Part shown: piece after piece, positions 52,226 to 61,066 of the stretch
Position numbering within the stretch: position 1 is the stretch's first letter
Layout of the letters: every line of letters begins with the position of its first letter
Source of the DNA: Histophilus somni
Lineage (GTDB): Bacteria; Pseudomonadota; Gammaproteobacteria; Enterobacterales; Pasteurellaceae
Reading direction: 5' to 3'
DNA: 64,000 nucleotides
Assembly: GCF_014202395.1 (NCBI RefSeq)
Contig: NZ_JACHGQ010000003.1
Location: 1 to 64,000, forward strand
Notes under the pieces: generated by a model
What the model was told of the DNA's origin: nothing
The model's database searches: none
What the model saw: only the letters and a program-made list of their open reading frames with translations
Position numbers and translations under genes: made by a program

Positions 52226-52717
52226 TTATAACTGAATTGGTTCCAATTTTGATTTTTGTTCCGTAGTTAAAACATCTGTTGAAATAATATGTAATCCGGT
52301 TTTGTTATTCAGTCCCAAATCAGCATGGAAATAATCAGGTAATTTGTACATTGCACCTGTTATAGGATCAACAATAAGTAACCCAATTAAGCCTCCAAAT
52401 ACAAAGTTTCCAATATACCAACCATCAAGTTTTGCTTCTAACAGAAAAGTTTGGCTTTTGGCATTTTTACCTTCAGGGGTAAAAGTAATTTCATATTTTT
52501 CGCCTTTGAAATATCCGGCTCCTGCTGGTAAGACAACATTTTGAGGTGTTTTTCCGGATGTAATAACTTTTCCTGCTCTATTTTTTATCACAAAGTAGGC
52601 ATTACTAGGGTTTGATTGAATTGAAACATTATAATCGCGTTTACTCACGATAGTTGCACAACCGGTAGCAAACATAGCGACAAATGCTAATACTGATAAT
52701 TTTCTTAATCTTTTCAT
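52226..52717 (-). CDS. Predicted lipoprotein with PEGA-like domain
   Basis: A 163-residue lipoprotein. The signal peptide ends at the lipobox ATGC (cysteine at 20: FVAMFATGCATIVSKRDY). The mature part has PEGA-like beta repeats (YNVSIQSNPSNAYFVIKNRAGKVITSGKTPQNVVLPAG) and a hydrophobic stretch (WYIGNFVFGGLIGLLIVDPITGAMYKL) that could contact the membrane. I do not know its role. It converges on fumC and is divergent from the XRE gene. Confidence 0.7.
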   Translation of the reverse strand: MKRLRKLSVLAFVAMFATGCATIVSKRDYNVSIQSNPSNAYFVIKNRAGKVITSGKTPQNVVLPAGAGYFKGEKYEITFTPEGKNAKSQTFLLEAKLDGWYIGNFVFGGLIGLLIVDPITGAMYKLPDYFHADLGLNNKTGLHIISTDVLTTEQKSKLEPIQL

Positions 52718-52878
52718 GGATAAATCCTCTTAAATGTGTAAAATGGTAACAATTATACTAATCTGTCTATTAGTGTTCGAAGTTAGATTTTAGGTAACAA
52801 TCTGTATTTTGACTAGAAACGAATAAGATAAATTACTACCTAAGTTGTGATTAAAATTACCCAATTTGTGAGGTTTTC

Positions 52879-53268
52879 ATGACAATGCATAATAAAATTC
52901 GCCTGATGCGGGAAGTCCGCCAATGGTCTCAAGAAGAAATGGCTCATAAAATGAATATGTCTCTAAGTGGTTATGCAAAAATTGAACGGGGCGAAACAAA
53001 GTTGCACTATGATAAATTGGTTCAGATTGCTCGTATTTTTAATATGAACTTAGCGGATCTGATAGATATTGATAAAGGTGTAATTTTTTGTATGAATGAG
53101 AACAGTGATTATATTTATACAAATTATGGCAATATGAGTGAATCATCGTTAATTGAAATCGAAAAATTAAAACTGACGCTTGCACATAAAAATGAGTTGC
53201 TTATTCAAAAAGAAAAAGAAATTCAATCACTTAAAAAGATTATTGCCCTGTTGGAAACTTCAAAATAA
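52879..53268 (+). CDS. XRE-family helix-turn-helix regulator with coiled-coil tail
   Basis: A 129-residue DNA-binding protein. Residues about 4-62 form an XRE/Cro-type helix-turn-helix (IRLMREVRQWSQEEMAHKMNMSLSGYAKIERGE and a following ADLIDIDKG). After a linker (FCMNENSDYIYTNYG) comes a C-terminal coiled coil (about 90-128, LIEIEKLKLTLAHKNELLIQ and on) that likely dimerises it. The second codon region offers ATG 52879 or 52885. It stands alone; the target is unknown. The 282 bases downstream hold no recognisable gene, only a short frame on the minus strand (SANEFFRTTAGSLKEHITEYYDPAK) that may be debris. Confidence 0.8.
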   Translation: MTMHNKIRLMREVRQWSQEEMAHKMNMSLSGYAKIERGETKLHYDKLVQIARIFNMNLADLIDIDKGVIFCMNENSDYIYTNYGNMSESSLIEIEKLKLTLAHKNELLIQKEKEIQSLKKIIALLETSK

Positions 53269-53550
53269 GGCATTTCTCTGATGTGTCGTTGATTGGCAAG
53301 AACACCACTTTAAAAATTACCTGTTGGCGAAATGATATATGTTTTAATTACTTTGCTGGATCATAATATTCCGTTATGTGTTCTTTTAGTGAGCCGGCGG
53401 TTGTCCGAAAAAATTCATTGGCTGATAAAATAGCTTAAATTTTCCAGCATTTCATTAATTATTTAACCTTTTATCTGTTTGTCTTTCCCTTTAAAAGTGT
53501 CTTATTTTATCAATCATCTTATGAAAATTTGAGAAAAATTTGAAATGATA

Positions 53551-54675
53551 TCAAATGCTTCTGTAATCATTCGCCTGTTGTAATAATTGCCGACTTTCTT
53601 TCAAAAATTGCTCTGAATACTCACCAAACCATTCCCGCACTTGATTAAAACAGTCTATAAACCCCTGCTTGTTATTATGTTCAAAGAAATTTAGACTTTC
53701 TTCATAGCTTTGTTTTAGACTCTTAATCACTTCCAAATTCTCCGATTTGTCCATAATAATATCTGCATAAAGTTCTGCATCTTGAGCAAATAAACGTCCG
53801 ATCATGGCTAATTCAAGACGATAAATGGGTGAAGATAGGGCAAGCAATTGTGCCAACTCAATAGGTTGTTTTGATAAATGCAAACCATTTGCAAAGGTTG
53901 AAAAATGACGTAAGGCTTGTACATACGTCATACTTTTATCATGCTCGGTTGCATCAACTTGATAAATTTTTGCCCCCCAAATTTGAATTTGCTCCAAAAG
54001 CCATTGGTATTTTTCGGGGTAGCGACCGTCACAACGTACCACAACTTGCTTTGCCATACTGGTAATATCAGAACCGAACATTGGATGTAATCCTAATACT
54101 GCACCTTGATGCACTTGTAACATTTTTTCCAACGGTTGACGTTTGACTGAGGTTAAATCTGTTAATAGCATATTTTCGGTTAGATAAGGCTTCAGACGGT
54201 CAATCACATTTAAAGTTTGTGCAATTGGGACACAAACAATAACTACATTTGCATTTTGTAAAATTTTATCCGCACTTTGCCAATCCTGTTTCTCTAAGAC
54301 AGCAATTTGATAACCAGAAGAAGACAAATAACGAGCAAATAATGCCCCTAATTTTCCCTTTCCTCCAACAATGACGATTTTTTTTATTTCAGGATTTGCT
54401 GTTTTAAAACCGTATTGATTTTCTCTAGTATAAGATTCCCGCATCAAACGACGCAAAACATCTTCAATTAAATCCGGTGAAACACCTAACTTTTCCGCTT
54501 CATTGCGACGAGCCTGTACCATTTCATTTTCACGTTCAGGTACATAAATCGGTAATCCATATTGATGTTTCACTTTGCCTACTTTTCTGATTAATTCTAA
54601 GCGTTGAGAAAAAAGGTGTAGTAATTCACGATCTAAGCAATCAATTTCTGTTCTTAAATTTTTTAAAACGTCCAT
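53551..54675 (-). CDS. tyrA: Chorismate mutase / prephenate dehydrogenase (T-protein)
   Basis: Bifunctional enzyme of tyrosine synthesis. The N-terminal AroQ-type chorismate mutase (about 1-90) has [27 protein letters not shown] and YVPEREN; the prephenate dehydrogenase follows with the NAD loop [26 protein letters not shown] and [15 protein letters not shown]. About 374 residues, as in E. coli (373). I prefer ATG 54675 ([12 protein letters not shown]) over 54687. Tandem TyrR boxes lie 28-68 bases upstream, predicting repression by tyrosine and TyrR. Confidence 0.97.
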   Translation of the reverse strand: MDVLKNLRTEIDCLDRELLHLFSQRLELIRKVGKVKHQYGLPIYVPERENEMVQARRNEAEKLGVSPDLIEDVLRRLMRESYTRENQYGFKTANPEIKKIVIVGGKGKLGALFARYLSSSGYQIAVLEKQDWQSADKILQNANVVIVCVPIAQTLNVIDRLKPYLTENMLLTDLTSVKRQPLEKMLQVHQGAVLGLHPMFGSDITSMAKQVVVRCDGRYPEKYQWLLEQIQIWGAKIYQVDATEHDKSMTYVQALRHFSTFANGLHLSKQPIELAQLLALSSPIYRLELAMIGRLFAQDAELYADIIMDKSENLEVIKSLKQSYEESLNFFEHNNKQGFIDCFNQVREWFGEYSEQFLKESRQLLQQANDYRSI

Positions 54676-54702
54676 AGCTATTTTCATCTTACTAATATAG
54701 TT

Positions 54703-54743
54703 TGTACATTTATTATTACAATGGTTGTAAAAAATAACTTACA
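54703..54743 (-). promoter_or_regulatory. Tandem TyrR boxes upstream of tyrA
   Basis: TGTAAA-AAATAA-CTTACA (54726-54743) matches TGTAAA-N6-TTTACA with one mismatch (strong box). TGTACA-TTTATT-ATTACA (54703-54720) matches with two (weak box). Their centres are 23 bases apart, about two helical turns, the classic strong/weak arrangement for cooperative TyrR repression. Confidence 0.7.
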
Positions 54744-54807
54744 AAATAAATATCAAATACGCAACTAAATTTTATAAAAAAATACCGCACTTTGCGTTCT
54801 GATTAAT

Positions 54808-54823
54808 CCGCAATCGTTTGCTT
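54808..54823. promoter_or_regulatory. PurR operator upstream of purE
   Basis: CCGCAATCGTTTGCTT matches the PurR box ACGCAAACGTTTGCGT at 13 of 16 positions with the central CGTTTGC intact. It lies 53 bases before the purE start codon, overlapping the probable promoter. Confidence 0.65.
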
Positions 54824-54875
54824 GTGTAATTTATATTATGCTATTCTTAGCATTATTTTTAGTAAAGGAATTCTT

Positions 54876-55373
54876 ATGCAAGATAATAAACCTCAAATAG
54901 CCATTGTCATGGGATCAAAAAGTGACTGGTCGACTATGCAAGAAACCGCTATCATTTTAGATAGCTTGGATTTACCTTACCATGTTGAAGTTGTATCGGC
55001 ACATCGCACTCCCGATAAACTCTTTGAGTTTGCAGAAAATGCAGAAGCAAAAGGTTATAAAGTGATTATTGCTGGTGCTGGTGGTGCCGCACATTTACCC
55101 GGTATGATTGCAGCAAAAACTATCGTGCCTGTATTAGGTGTACCAGTAAAAAGCTCAATGTTAAATGGTGTAGATAGTTTATATTCTATTGTGCAAATGC
55201 CCAAAGGCATTCCTGTGGGAACCTTGGCTATCGGATCTGCCGGAGCTGCAAATGCCGCTCTGTTGGCCTCACAAATTCTCGCTGCTTTCGATCCGCACTT
55301 AGCACAAAAATTGCACCAATTTCGCCAAGCTCAAACTGACAGTGTTTTGAATAATTCCGATCCGAGAGAATAA
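54876..55373 (+). CDS. purE: N5-carboxyaminoimidazole ribonucleotide mutase
   Basis: Converts N5-CAIR to CAIR in purine synthesis. The 165 residues have [11 protein letters not shown], the carboxylate-binding [11 protein letters not shown] (catalytic His) and [16 protein letters not shown] start at ATG 54876 with AAAGGAATTC ahead; eighteen upstream in-frame codons overlap the promoter. purK, usually the next gene, is not downstream: a terminator follows and then srlR on the other strand. Confidence 0.97.
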   Translation: MQDNKPQIAIVMGSKSDWSTMQETAIILDSLDLPYHVEVVSAHRTPDKLFEFAENAEAKGYKVIIAGAGGAAHLPGMIAAKTIVPVLGVPVKSSMLNGVDSLYSIVQMPKGIPVGTLAIGSAGAANAALLASQILAAFDPHLAQKLHQFRQAQTDSVLNNSDPRE

Positions 55374-55413
55374 GGCTTTAATTTTTCATTAGGTAATGTT
55401 GAGCAATGAATAA

Positions 55414-55445
55414 AAAGCCGATAGTTAAAACATCCTATCGGCTTT
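55414..55445. terminator. Bidirectional terminator between purE and srlR
   Basis: AAAGCCGATAG-TTAAAACATC-CTATCGGCTTT is a perfect 11-bp stem; it ends in TTTAT on the plus strand and TTTTTATT on the minus strand. It serves purE and the end of the sorbitol operon. Confidence 0.9.
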
Positions 55446-55583
55446 ATGACTTGGTCAGAAAAATTAGGCTTTATAATTTTTATTCAAAGCAAATGTATAT
55501 CCTCTCAAACTGTTGTTTAAGACTTTCTGGTATCCATCCTGCTATCCCTAGCATAAGTCATTTGGTTTCCCAAGCCATTTTAA

Positions 55584-56393
55584 TTAGTTGTCTTTTGACA
55601 CTACTAATAGTTCAATACCTTTTTCTCTAATTTTTTCTCTCATTTCTAAAGACAAACCTTCATCCGTAATAATTGTATGGATTTTATCTAAACCACACAC
55701 AATATTCGGGCTTTTTCTTCCAAATTTGCTGGAATCGGCTAAAACCACAATTTTTTTCGCTGCATCACACATCAGAGAACTCACTTTATAGACCTCATTA
55801 AAAGTAGTTAGCCCAACGTCTAAATCAAAGCCATCAGTACCGATAAAAAGTATATCAAAGGTTGAACCGATAAAAGCAGATTCAGCAAAATAACCGTGAA
55901 AAGAAGCTGATTTTTCACGAAATGTCCCGCCGGAAATTAATAAATTATAAGGTTTATTCAGTACTAAAATAGCATTAAAGATTGTTAAACTATTTGTCAT
56001 TAAAGAAAGATTATCAAACTGCTTTAAGTATGGGATCATTTGTAGCACAGTACTCCCTGCATCAAAAATGACCGAATTTCCTTCACTAATAAGCGTTGCT
56101 GCTTTTTGCCCAATACGTAGCTTTTGTTGAATATTGATTGCTGTTTTTTGTGCAATCGGTTTATCTTCTTTGTCCTCTTTATTGATTTTTTCTTCTCGTT
56201 CAAGAAGTTCTTCATCAATTAAGACGACACTTCCATAAGTACGTAAGACTTTTCTATCTTCTTCAAGTGCGGTTAAATCCTTACGAATTGTTGCACCCGT
56301 CAATTTAAAATGAGTAGCCAAAACATCTACTTCCGTTCGCCCATATTTTGCTAAAAACGCTAAAATTAGCTGTCTTCTTTCAAAAGGTTTCAT
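55584..56393 (-). CDS. srlR: DeoR-family repressor of the sorbitol operon
   Basis: Transcription factor of the DeoR family. The 269 residues have an N-terminal winged helix-turn-helix (RRQLILAFLAKYGRTEVDVLATHFKLTGATIRKDLTALEED) and a sugar-phosphate-sensing domain (SVIFDAGSTVLQMI, GTDGFDLDVGLTTFNE, VLADSSKFGR). A charged insert between them (EREEKINKEDKEDK) makes it a little longer than E. coli SrlR (257). It is the last gene of the operon and contains one H. influenzae-type uptake signal (56265-56273), unlike most of the operon. Confidence 0.88.
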   Translation of the reverse strand: MKPFERRQLILAFLAKYGRTEVDVLATHFKLTGATIRKDLTALEEDRKVLRTYGSVVLIDEELLEREEKINKEDKEDKPIAQKTAINIQQKLRIGQKAATLISEGNSVIFDAGSTVLQMIPYLKQFDNLSLMTNSLTIFNAILVLNKPYNLLISGGTFREKSASFHGYFAESAFIGSTFDILFIGTDGFDLDVGLTTFNEVYKVSSLMCDAAKKIVVLADSSKFGRKSPNIVCGLDKIHTIITDEGLSLEMREKIREKGIELLVVSKDN

Positions 56394-56435
56394 TGTTCCT
56401 CCAATTTAGCAAAAATTGGAGCGAACCAATCTATG

Positions 56436-57083
56436 CTAATATAGTTTTAGTTTTGTCATGACATCTAAAAGTGAAGCCATTCTTTCATCGGCAATTGAAA
56501 ATTTTTCATTTTCATAATTGGAATTCACCAAAAATGTAGTTAAATTGGCTGCTTTGGCTGCAATTAAACCAGTAATACTATCTTCAATAACAATACATTC
56601 TTGTTTTTCAATCCCTAATTTTTTTACTGCTCTCAAATAGACGGCAGGATGTGGTTTGCCATATTCTTCATCCATTGCACTACATTGAATTGGGAAGTAA
56701 TCCCACAATTTTAAGCGATCAAAAATGGTCTTAATTACAACTGGAGGCGATGATGTAGCAACTGCCAGTTTAATATGATTAGATTTTAAAAACGCTAATA
56801 ATTCATACAGCCCTTTCAATGCTATACCTGTTTGTGCAATTGCACTGCAACCATTTTCCAAAATTGCTTCACTTAATTTTTGGTTGGATACGGATAAGTT
56901 AAATTTTTTAATCCAAGTTTCACTCAATTCATCGATCCGTTTACCCCTAGTGAATTTTTCACACTCTTTCTCGGTAATTGCGATACCAAATTCAGCCAAT
57001 ACCGCAATTTGAGCCTTTGCCCATTGAGGTTCTGAATCAATCATTACCCCATCCATATCAAAGATAACACTATTGATTTGCAT
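56436..57083 (-). CDS. HAD hydrolase, hexitol-phosphatase-like (HxpB/YniC family)
   Basis: A 215-residue phosphatase of the beta-phosphoglucomutase-like HAD subfamily: motif I FDMDGVMIDSEP (nucleophile D9), motif II ATSS, motif III K in GKPHPAVYL and motif IV EDSITGLIAA. Relatives in E. coli dephosphorylate 2-deoxyglucose-, sorbitol- and mannitol-6-phosphate. It sits inside the sorbitol operon between gutM and srlR, in the place near which E. coli has gutQ, so relief of hexitol-phosphate stress is a reasonable inference. Confidence 0.8.
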   Translation of the reverse strand: MQINSVIFDMDGVMIDSEPQWAKAQIAVLAEFGIAITEKECEKFTRGKRIDELSETWIKKFNLSVSNQKLSEAILENGCSAIAQTGIALKGLYELLAFLKSNHIKLAVATSSPPVVIKTIFDRLKLWDYFPIQCSAMDEEYGKPHPAVYLRAVKKLGIEKQECIVIEDSITGLIAAKAANLTTFLVNSNYENEKFSIADERMASLLDVMTKLKLY

Positions 57084-57157
57084 CCTTTTTCTCCATTATC
57101 GCATTTTTCAATGAAAAAATATTCAAAATGAAATAAAATTTACATTGTTTTTTGATC

Positions 57158-57526
57158 TTAACAACTATATCCGGAAGATATTGCTACTTTTAACGCAAAT
57201 TGTGAGCGTTTATCAGTTGGAAAAATTTTTTCCGGAATAATTTGATCAAGAGGTAAGCCAATGACGTCAACTAACTTTTGTGGTCTGGCAAAAACAGAAA
57301 AACCTTTCATGTGAAGACTATCCACAACTTTTTTCTCTTCATTAAATGCCAAGACAATCACCGATTTTGGATTAAAACGACCGCTGTTACGCCCAACAGT
57401 GATTTTTCCTTTCTTGCTTATTTCTAGAAAAGCTTGGTTAAAGGCTCTAATTTGTAGCCAGCCTAGAATAGATTGCAAAAGCCACATTATAATTGAGAAT
57501 GTAATCAGCAATGTAATTGGATCCAT
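57158..57526 (-). CDS. gutM: Glucitol operon activator GutM
   Basis: A 122-residue protein with an N-terminal membrane helix (about 4-22) matching GutM (SrlM): LQSILGWLQIRAFNQAFLEISKKGKITVGRNSGRFNPKS and VDVIGLPLDQIIPE. In E. coli it activates the sorbitol operon together with SrlR; the mechanism of a membrane-bound activator is unclear. It lies between srlD and the HAD gene. Confidence 0.9.
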   Translation of the reverse strand: MDPITLLITFSIIMWLLQSILGWLQIRAFNQAFLEISKKGKITVGRNSGRFNPKSVIVLAFNEEKKVVDSLHMKGFSVFARPQKLVDVIGLPLDQIIPEKIFPTDKRSQFALKVAISSGYSC

Positions 57527-57580
57527 TTTTACCTCTTAATAAAAAGCCATAGAGTCTGAATAATCTGACTGTTTACTCAT

Positions 57581-58369
57581 TTAGAACATCACTTGACCGC
57601 CAGTAATATTAATTGACTGTCCAGTGCAATAAGCCGCTTCTTCGCTAGCATAGAATTTTAAAACATTCAGTACATCTTGATAATCACAACCTCGCTTTAA
57701 AGGTACTTTATCAATATAAACTTGCTCCACTTCACTCTCCGAGATACCAAGTTTAGCCGCATATTGTGGAATTAAAGATTGGAACATCGGCGATTTCAAT
57801 AAATTGCCTAACATTAATGAATGAACTGTAATGCCTTTGTCAGCAAGATCTAATGCTAAGGATTGTGTTAAGCCAACACCGCCAAATTTTGCCGCACTAT
57901 AACCAGAATTGTACTTACTTCCGACTTTACCCGATTTAGAGTTAATTTGAATGATACGCCCTTTAATGCCATCACGAATCATTAAACGGGAAAAATGCTT
58001 GGCAGTTAAAAAGTAACCCGTTAGATTCACTTTTACTGATAAATCAAAATCATTTAAATTGAAATCCCAAATGGGTGAAGCTTTTGCAGTACCTGCGTTA
58101 TAGACCAAGACATCAGCACGACCAAATACACAATCCGTTACTTTTGTCAAAGCTTCAACGCTTGATTCATCGCCCGCATCAACTTGCACCCCAATTGCAT
58201 TTCCTTCGCCTTGCTTGACGTTAATATCAGCAGCTACTTTTTGTGCATTTTCGCCATTTAAGTCGGCAACAACAATACGATAGCCAGCATCCGCTAAACC
58301 TTTAGATAAAAATGCCCCTAGTGTTTGACCACCACCGACAACGATGGCTACTTTTTTTTCATTATTCAT
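57581..58369 (-). CDS. srlD: Sorbitol-6-phosphate 2-dehydrogenase
   Basis: Short-chain dehydrogenase that oxidises sorbitol 6-phosphate to fructose 6-phosphate with NAD. The 262 residues have the NAD loop VVGGGQTLGAFLSKGL (about 10-25), NAG motif LVYNAGTAKA and the catalytic Ser and Tyr-x3-Lys in INSKSGKVGSKYNSGYSAAKFGG. E. coli SrlD is 259. It follows srlB by 46 bases. Confidence 0.96.
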   Translation of the reverse strand: MNNEKKVAIVVGGGQTLGAFLSKGLADAGYRIVVADLNGENAQKVAADINVKQGEGNAIGVQVDAGDESSVEALTKVTDCVFGRADVLVYNAGTAKASPIWDFNLNDFDLSVKVNLTGYFLTAKHFSRLMIRDGIKGRIIQINSKSGKVGSKYNSGYSAAKFGGVGLTQSLALDLADKGITVHSLMLGNLLKSPMFQSLIPQYAAKLGISESEVEQVYIDKVPLKRGCDYQDVLNVLKFYASEEAAYCTGQSINITGGQVMF

Positions 58370-58415
58370 AATATATTCCTTTAACTTTCAATTTGAAATC
58401 ATTTCTAATTTGGAC

Positions 58416-58781
58416 TTAATCACGTTTAATAACTAAGATGGAACTTTCCATTAATGTTTTTGGTGGAACACCAACAACATGAACACTTCCCGGAAATTCC
58501 GCTTCGGTCGCCCCATCAAAACGGAAAGTAATGTGTCCGAGTGCGGATAAATTATCCGACGCTACACTGCCAATGGCGGTAATCGGATATTCAACACCAT
58601 CAAATTCGGCAATATCGCCAACTTGTAAAGCGTCGCTTAATTCAGATGGATTGTGTAAGAAACAGTAATCTTCTAAATCGGCAGGTGCATTTTGTTTGAA
58701 AGTGATTAACATATTGTCGTTTAGTGCATCATGAGCAAAATTGCCGATTTTAGTAAACGTTGTTTTATAGATAATCGTCAT
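58416..58781 (-). CDS. srlB: PTS sorbitol-specific EIIA component
   Basis: A 121-residue cytosolic phosphocarrier of the glucitol PTS: TIIYKTTFTKIGNFAHDALNDNMLITFKQNAP, the family active-site region around residue 43-45 (EDYCFLHNPSEL; the phosphorylated His is H46-like), and GHITFRFDG. I start at 58781; thirty earlier in-frame codons cross an inverted repeat and lack homology. It follows srlE with a 59-base gap that contains a hairpin. Confidence 0.93.
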   Translation of the reverse strand: MTIIYKTTFTKIGNFAHDALNDNMLITFKQNAPADLEDYCFLHNPSELSDALQVGDIAEFDGVEYPITAIGSVASDNLSALGHITFRFDGATEAEFPGSVHVVGVPPKTLMESSILVIKRD

Positions 58782-58800
58782 TTGAATATTCCTTTTTTTT

Positions 58801-58833
58801 ACAAGCGGTTGGTTTGCAAATTTAACCGCTTGT
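58801..58833. repeat. Inverted pair of A. pleuropneumoniae-type uptake signals
   Basis: ACAAGCGGTT (58801-58810) and AACCGCTTGT (58824-58833) form a perfect 10-bp stem between srlE and srlB. ACAAGCGGT is the uptake signal of the Actinobacillus pleuropneumoniae clade, whereas this genome otherwise uses AAGTGCGGT. A partial terminator role is possible. Confidence 0.85.
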
Positions 58834-58840
58834 AAAGTGA

Positions 58841-59836
58841 TTACTGATAAATGAATGCAGATACCGCCCATGCAATTAATACTGTCGGTGCACCAGTCAA
58901 AAAACGACTGACTAATACAGAAGGTACGCCCACTCGCACAGTATCTTGTTTCGCTTCTGCCATTGAAAGCCCCACGGGAATGAAATCACAAGCGGCTTGA
59001 GCATTGATGGCAAAAAGTGCCGGCAGGGCTAAATGTGGTGGAATGTTCCCTAAACCGATTTGTGTCCCTACTAATACACCGATAACTTGAGCAATAACAG
59101 CACCGGGACCTAAGAATGGAGAGAGTAGTGGGAAAGAACAAATTAACGCAAGAGTAACTAAACCGAGTGAGCTATTTGCAAGCGGTGTTAAACCATGAGC
59201 AATTAAATCCCCCAAACCGGAAGCAATAATGATTCCAATCAAGGCGGAAACGAATGCCATAAACGGTAAAATGGTTTTCAGGACTGTATCAATAGTATCA
59301 CGTCCGGCTTGGAAAAAGAGTGCGGCGACAGAACCCATTCCCATACCTATTTTTGCCAATAAACCATTACTTTGTTCGGTGATTTTTTTACTTGAATCAT
59401 ACTCTTTTGCGGTAGTTGATGAAGCAATTTTTTCTTCAGATATGACAGAAAGGGCTGCGGCATCCACATCAATTAACGAAATATTATTTTCTTTTACGGC
59501 AGAAACATAAATATCTTCAACAATAAATTCTGCTAAAGGTCCTGATTTGCCGGTTGCGTGAATATTAATAGTTGGAATGCGACGTTTTGGGTAAAGCCCA
59601 CAACGTAATACACCACCACAGTCAACAATTGCAATTCCAATTTCTTCTGCTGGCGGTTCGCCTTCTTTAAAACCATCTACTGCTTCCCAGCCAGTTAATT
59701 CCACCAATTTATTCACAATAGCAGGACGAGTGCCTCCGGTCATATAAAGTATTTTTTTGCCTTCAATAATAGGTAATGTTAATGGACCACCCCAGCCACC
59801 GTTACCTTTTTCAATATAAACTGCTTTATTACTCAT
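58841..59836 (-). CDS. srlE: PTS sorbitol-specific EIIBC component
   Basis: A 331-residue membrane PTS subunit. The N-terminal EIIB part (to about 120) has [17 protein letters not shown] and the phospho-cysteine region [16 protein letters not shown]. The C-terminal part has five or six hydrophobic segments, including [27 protein letters not shown] and [14 protein letters not shown]. With SrlA and SrlB it takes up and phosphorylates sorbitol. A GCAAGCGGT (59178-59186) inside the gene is close to the other clade's uptake signal. Confidence 0.95.
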   Translation of the reverse strand: MSNKAVYIEKGNGGWGGPLTLPIIEGKKILYMTGGTRPAIVNKLVELTGWEAVDGFKEGEPPAEEIGIAIVDCGGVLRCGLYPKRRIPTINIHATGKSGPLAEFIVEDIYVSAVKENNISLIDVDAAALSVISEEKIASSTTAKEYDSSKKITEQSNGLLAKIGMGMGSVAALFFQAGRDTIDTVLKTILPFMAFVSALIGIIIASGLGDLIAHGLTPLANSSLGLVTLALICSFPLLSPFLGPGAVIAQVIGVLVGTQIGLGNIPPHLALPALFAINAQAACDFIPVGLSMAEAKQDTVRVGVPSVLVSRFLTGAPTVLIAWAVSAFIYQ

Positions 59837-59872
59837 AATGTATTCCTCTACTTTTCATTCCGTTTAATTAGT

Positions 59873-60427
59873 TTAGTGAGATAGATTCACTTCTCTATCT
59901 AATGTAATTCCCATTCTTTTTTCAAAGAAAGCTGTGGTAAAGTCCGTAATCCAACCACGGAAGAAGTTAGTGAACATGCCGACTAATAAATAGCTAACAG
60001 CTAAAGGTCCAAGAGGTAATCCTAAAGTCGTTAAACCACTGGCAATACCTAAATAAACGAATAATTCACCTGGGTTGATATGAGGAAATAAGCCGTTCAT
60101 TGAGTGGCAGCTATAAGATGCTGCGGCGTAGTAACTTGGTTTATAACGCTCTGGTAAGAAGCGTCCTAAACTTAACGTCATAGGATTGCAAAAAACGAAA
60201 GTGCCAATTACCGGTAAGATCAAATAACGTGAAATAGGATTGCCTGCACTTTTCTGTGCCAGTCTTTCTATACGATCTTGCCCAATAAATTTAATTAAGG
60301 CATTCATTACAACCAGTAATGAGATTAATAGAGGTAAAATACCATTCATCATTCCGACTAAGGTTTCTCCCCCTTTTTGGAACAAACCGATAAACCATTC
60401 TGCTCCGTGTGTGATTGCTTCGATCAT
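59873..60427 (-). CDS. srlA: PTS sorbitol-specific EIIC2 component
   Basis: A 184-residue membrane protein, first gene of the sorbitol operon: [20 protein letters not shown] start, [71 protein letters not shown]. It is nearly the length of E. coli SrlA (187) and very similar. I start at 60427; nineteen earlier in-frame codons lack homology. A CRP-like site lies about 90-105 bases upstream. Confidence 0.96.
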   Translation of the reverse strand: MIEAITHGAEWFIGLFQKGGETLVGMMNGILPLLISLLVVMNALIKFIGQDRIERLAQKSAGNPISRYLILPVIGTFVFCNPMTLSLGRFLPERYKPSYYAAASYSCHSMNGLFPHINPGELFVYLGIASGLTTLGLPLGPLAVSYLLVGMFTNFFRGWITDFTTAFFEKRMGITLDREVNLSH

Positions 60428-60515
60428 ACGACCTCCAATTTTCAAAATAAAACATATTTTTTCATCTCTGCATTTTAGAGACATGTAAATAGTAAGTTAT
60501 TTTCATTTTAAAAAC

Positions 60516-60531
60516 TGTGAAGTTGATCAAA
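60516..60531 (-). promoter_or_regulatory. Candidate CRP site of the sorbitol operon
   Basis: TGTGAAGTTGATCAAA matches TGTGA-N6-TCACA with one mismatch. On the minus strand a TACTAT -10 (complement of 60488-60493) would place the site about 42 bases upstream of the start, a class II position. Catabolite control of srl is known in E. coli. Confidence 0.45.
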
Positions 60532-60624
60532 AAATCAAAATTTATTTCAAAATAAATTATTATTGTTTCGGTTTGAAATATTGATTGAGTAATTTGGACG
60601 GAAAGAGGCACCTTTTGTTTTAAA

Positions 60625-60831
60625 CACATAAGAATTTAAGTTAAGTAAATGCGAAAAATTAAGCCTTTTTCATCAAGCAATTGATGATTTATTCGTCGCA
60701 GAGACGAATAAAAGTACACTGGTTTTAAGTAATGGTTTGGAAATGGAAAAGGGCGATAAACCCAAACCACTTCATTATCATCATGTCGTGCGTGATAAAA
60801 TGATGCACCAAGCAGTCAAACAACATTTTTA
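60625..60831 (+). other. Gene remnant between the sorbitol operon and tpsB
   Basis: The 670 bases between srlA and tpsB hold no intact gene. This stretch is an open frame without a start codon that reads ...LFHQAIDDLFVAETNKSTLV and, later, HYHHVVRDKMMHQAVKQHF before TAG. It looks like the 3' end of a lost gene. A second short frame ending ...DIQGYRAEKKSVFRQSENTF (to 60960) follows. I do not recognise either. Debris of this kind fits an insertion-prone boundary. Confidence 0.35.
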
Positions 60832-60931
60832 GTTAGAAAAACAATGACTCACACACGATGGAGGGCGGATTAAATCAGCAACTCTTTTTTTATTGATGAT
60901 ATTCAAGGTTATCGTGCTGAGAAAAAATCAG

Positions 60932-60957
60932 TTTTCAGGCAATCTGAAAATACTTTT
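60932..60957 (+). terminator. Short terminator in the pre-tps region
   Basis: TTTTCAG-GCAAT-CTGAAAA (60932-60950) followed by TACTTTTTG. A perfect 7-bp stem, probably left from the lost gene upstream. Confidence 0.5.
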
Positions 60958-60983
60958 TGAATAAATGGTCATAGTTGAATTGG

Positions 60984-61031
60984 AAAATATCCTAAAAATT
61001 AAAGTGATGAATTTTTCAGGATATTTTTATT
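60984..61031 (+). terminator. Terminator upstream of tpsB
   Basis: AAAATATCCT (60984-60993) pairs with AGGATATTTT (61018-61027), with inner AAAATT/AATTTT pairing, followed by TATTTTAAA. It insulates the tps pair from upstream transcription. Confidence 0.7.
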
Positions 61032-61037
61032 TTAAAC

Positions 61038-61066
61038 TTGACATTTAAAAAATGTCATGATAATAA
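61038..61066 (+). promoter_or_regulatory. tpsB promoter with an embedded 8-bp inverted repeat
   Basis: TTGACA (61038-61043) and TAATAA (61061-61066) are 17 bases apart. TGACATTT-AAA-AAATGTCA (61039-61057) is a perfect palindrome covering the -35 and spacer, the form and place of a repressor operator. It lies 32 bases before the tpsB start. No matching regulator gene is in the window. Confidence 0.55.

Noticed and set aside
55406-55630. 74-codon plus-strand ORF after purE
   Set aside because: It runs through the perfect bidirectional terminator and into the antisense of srlR.
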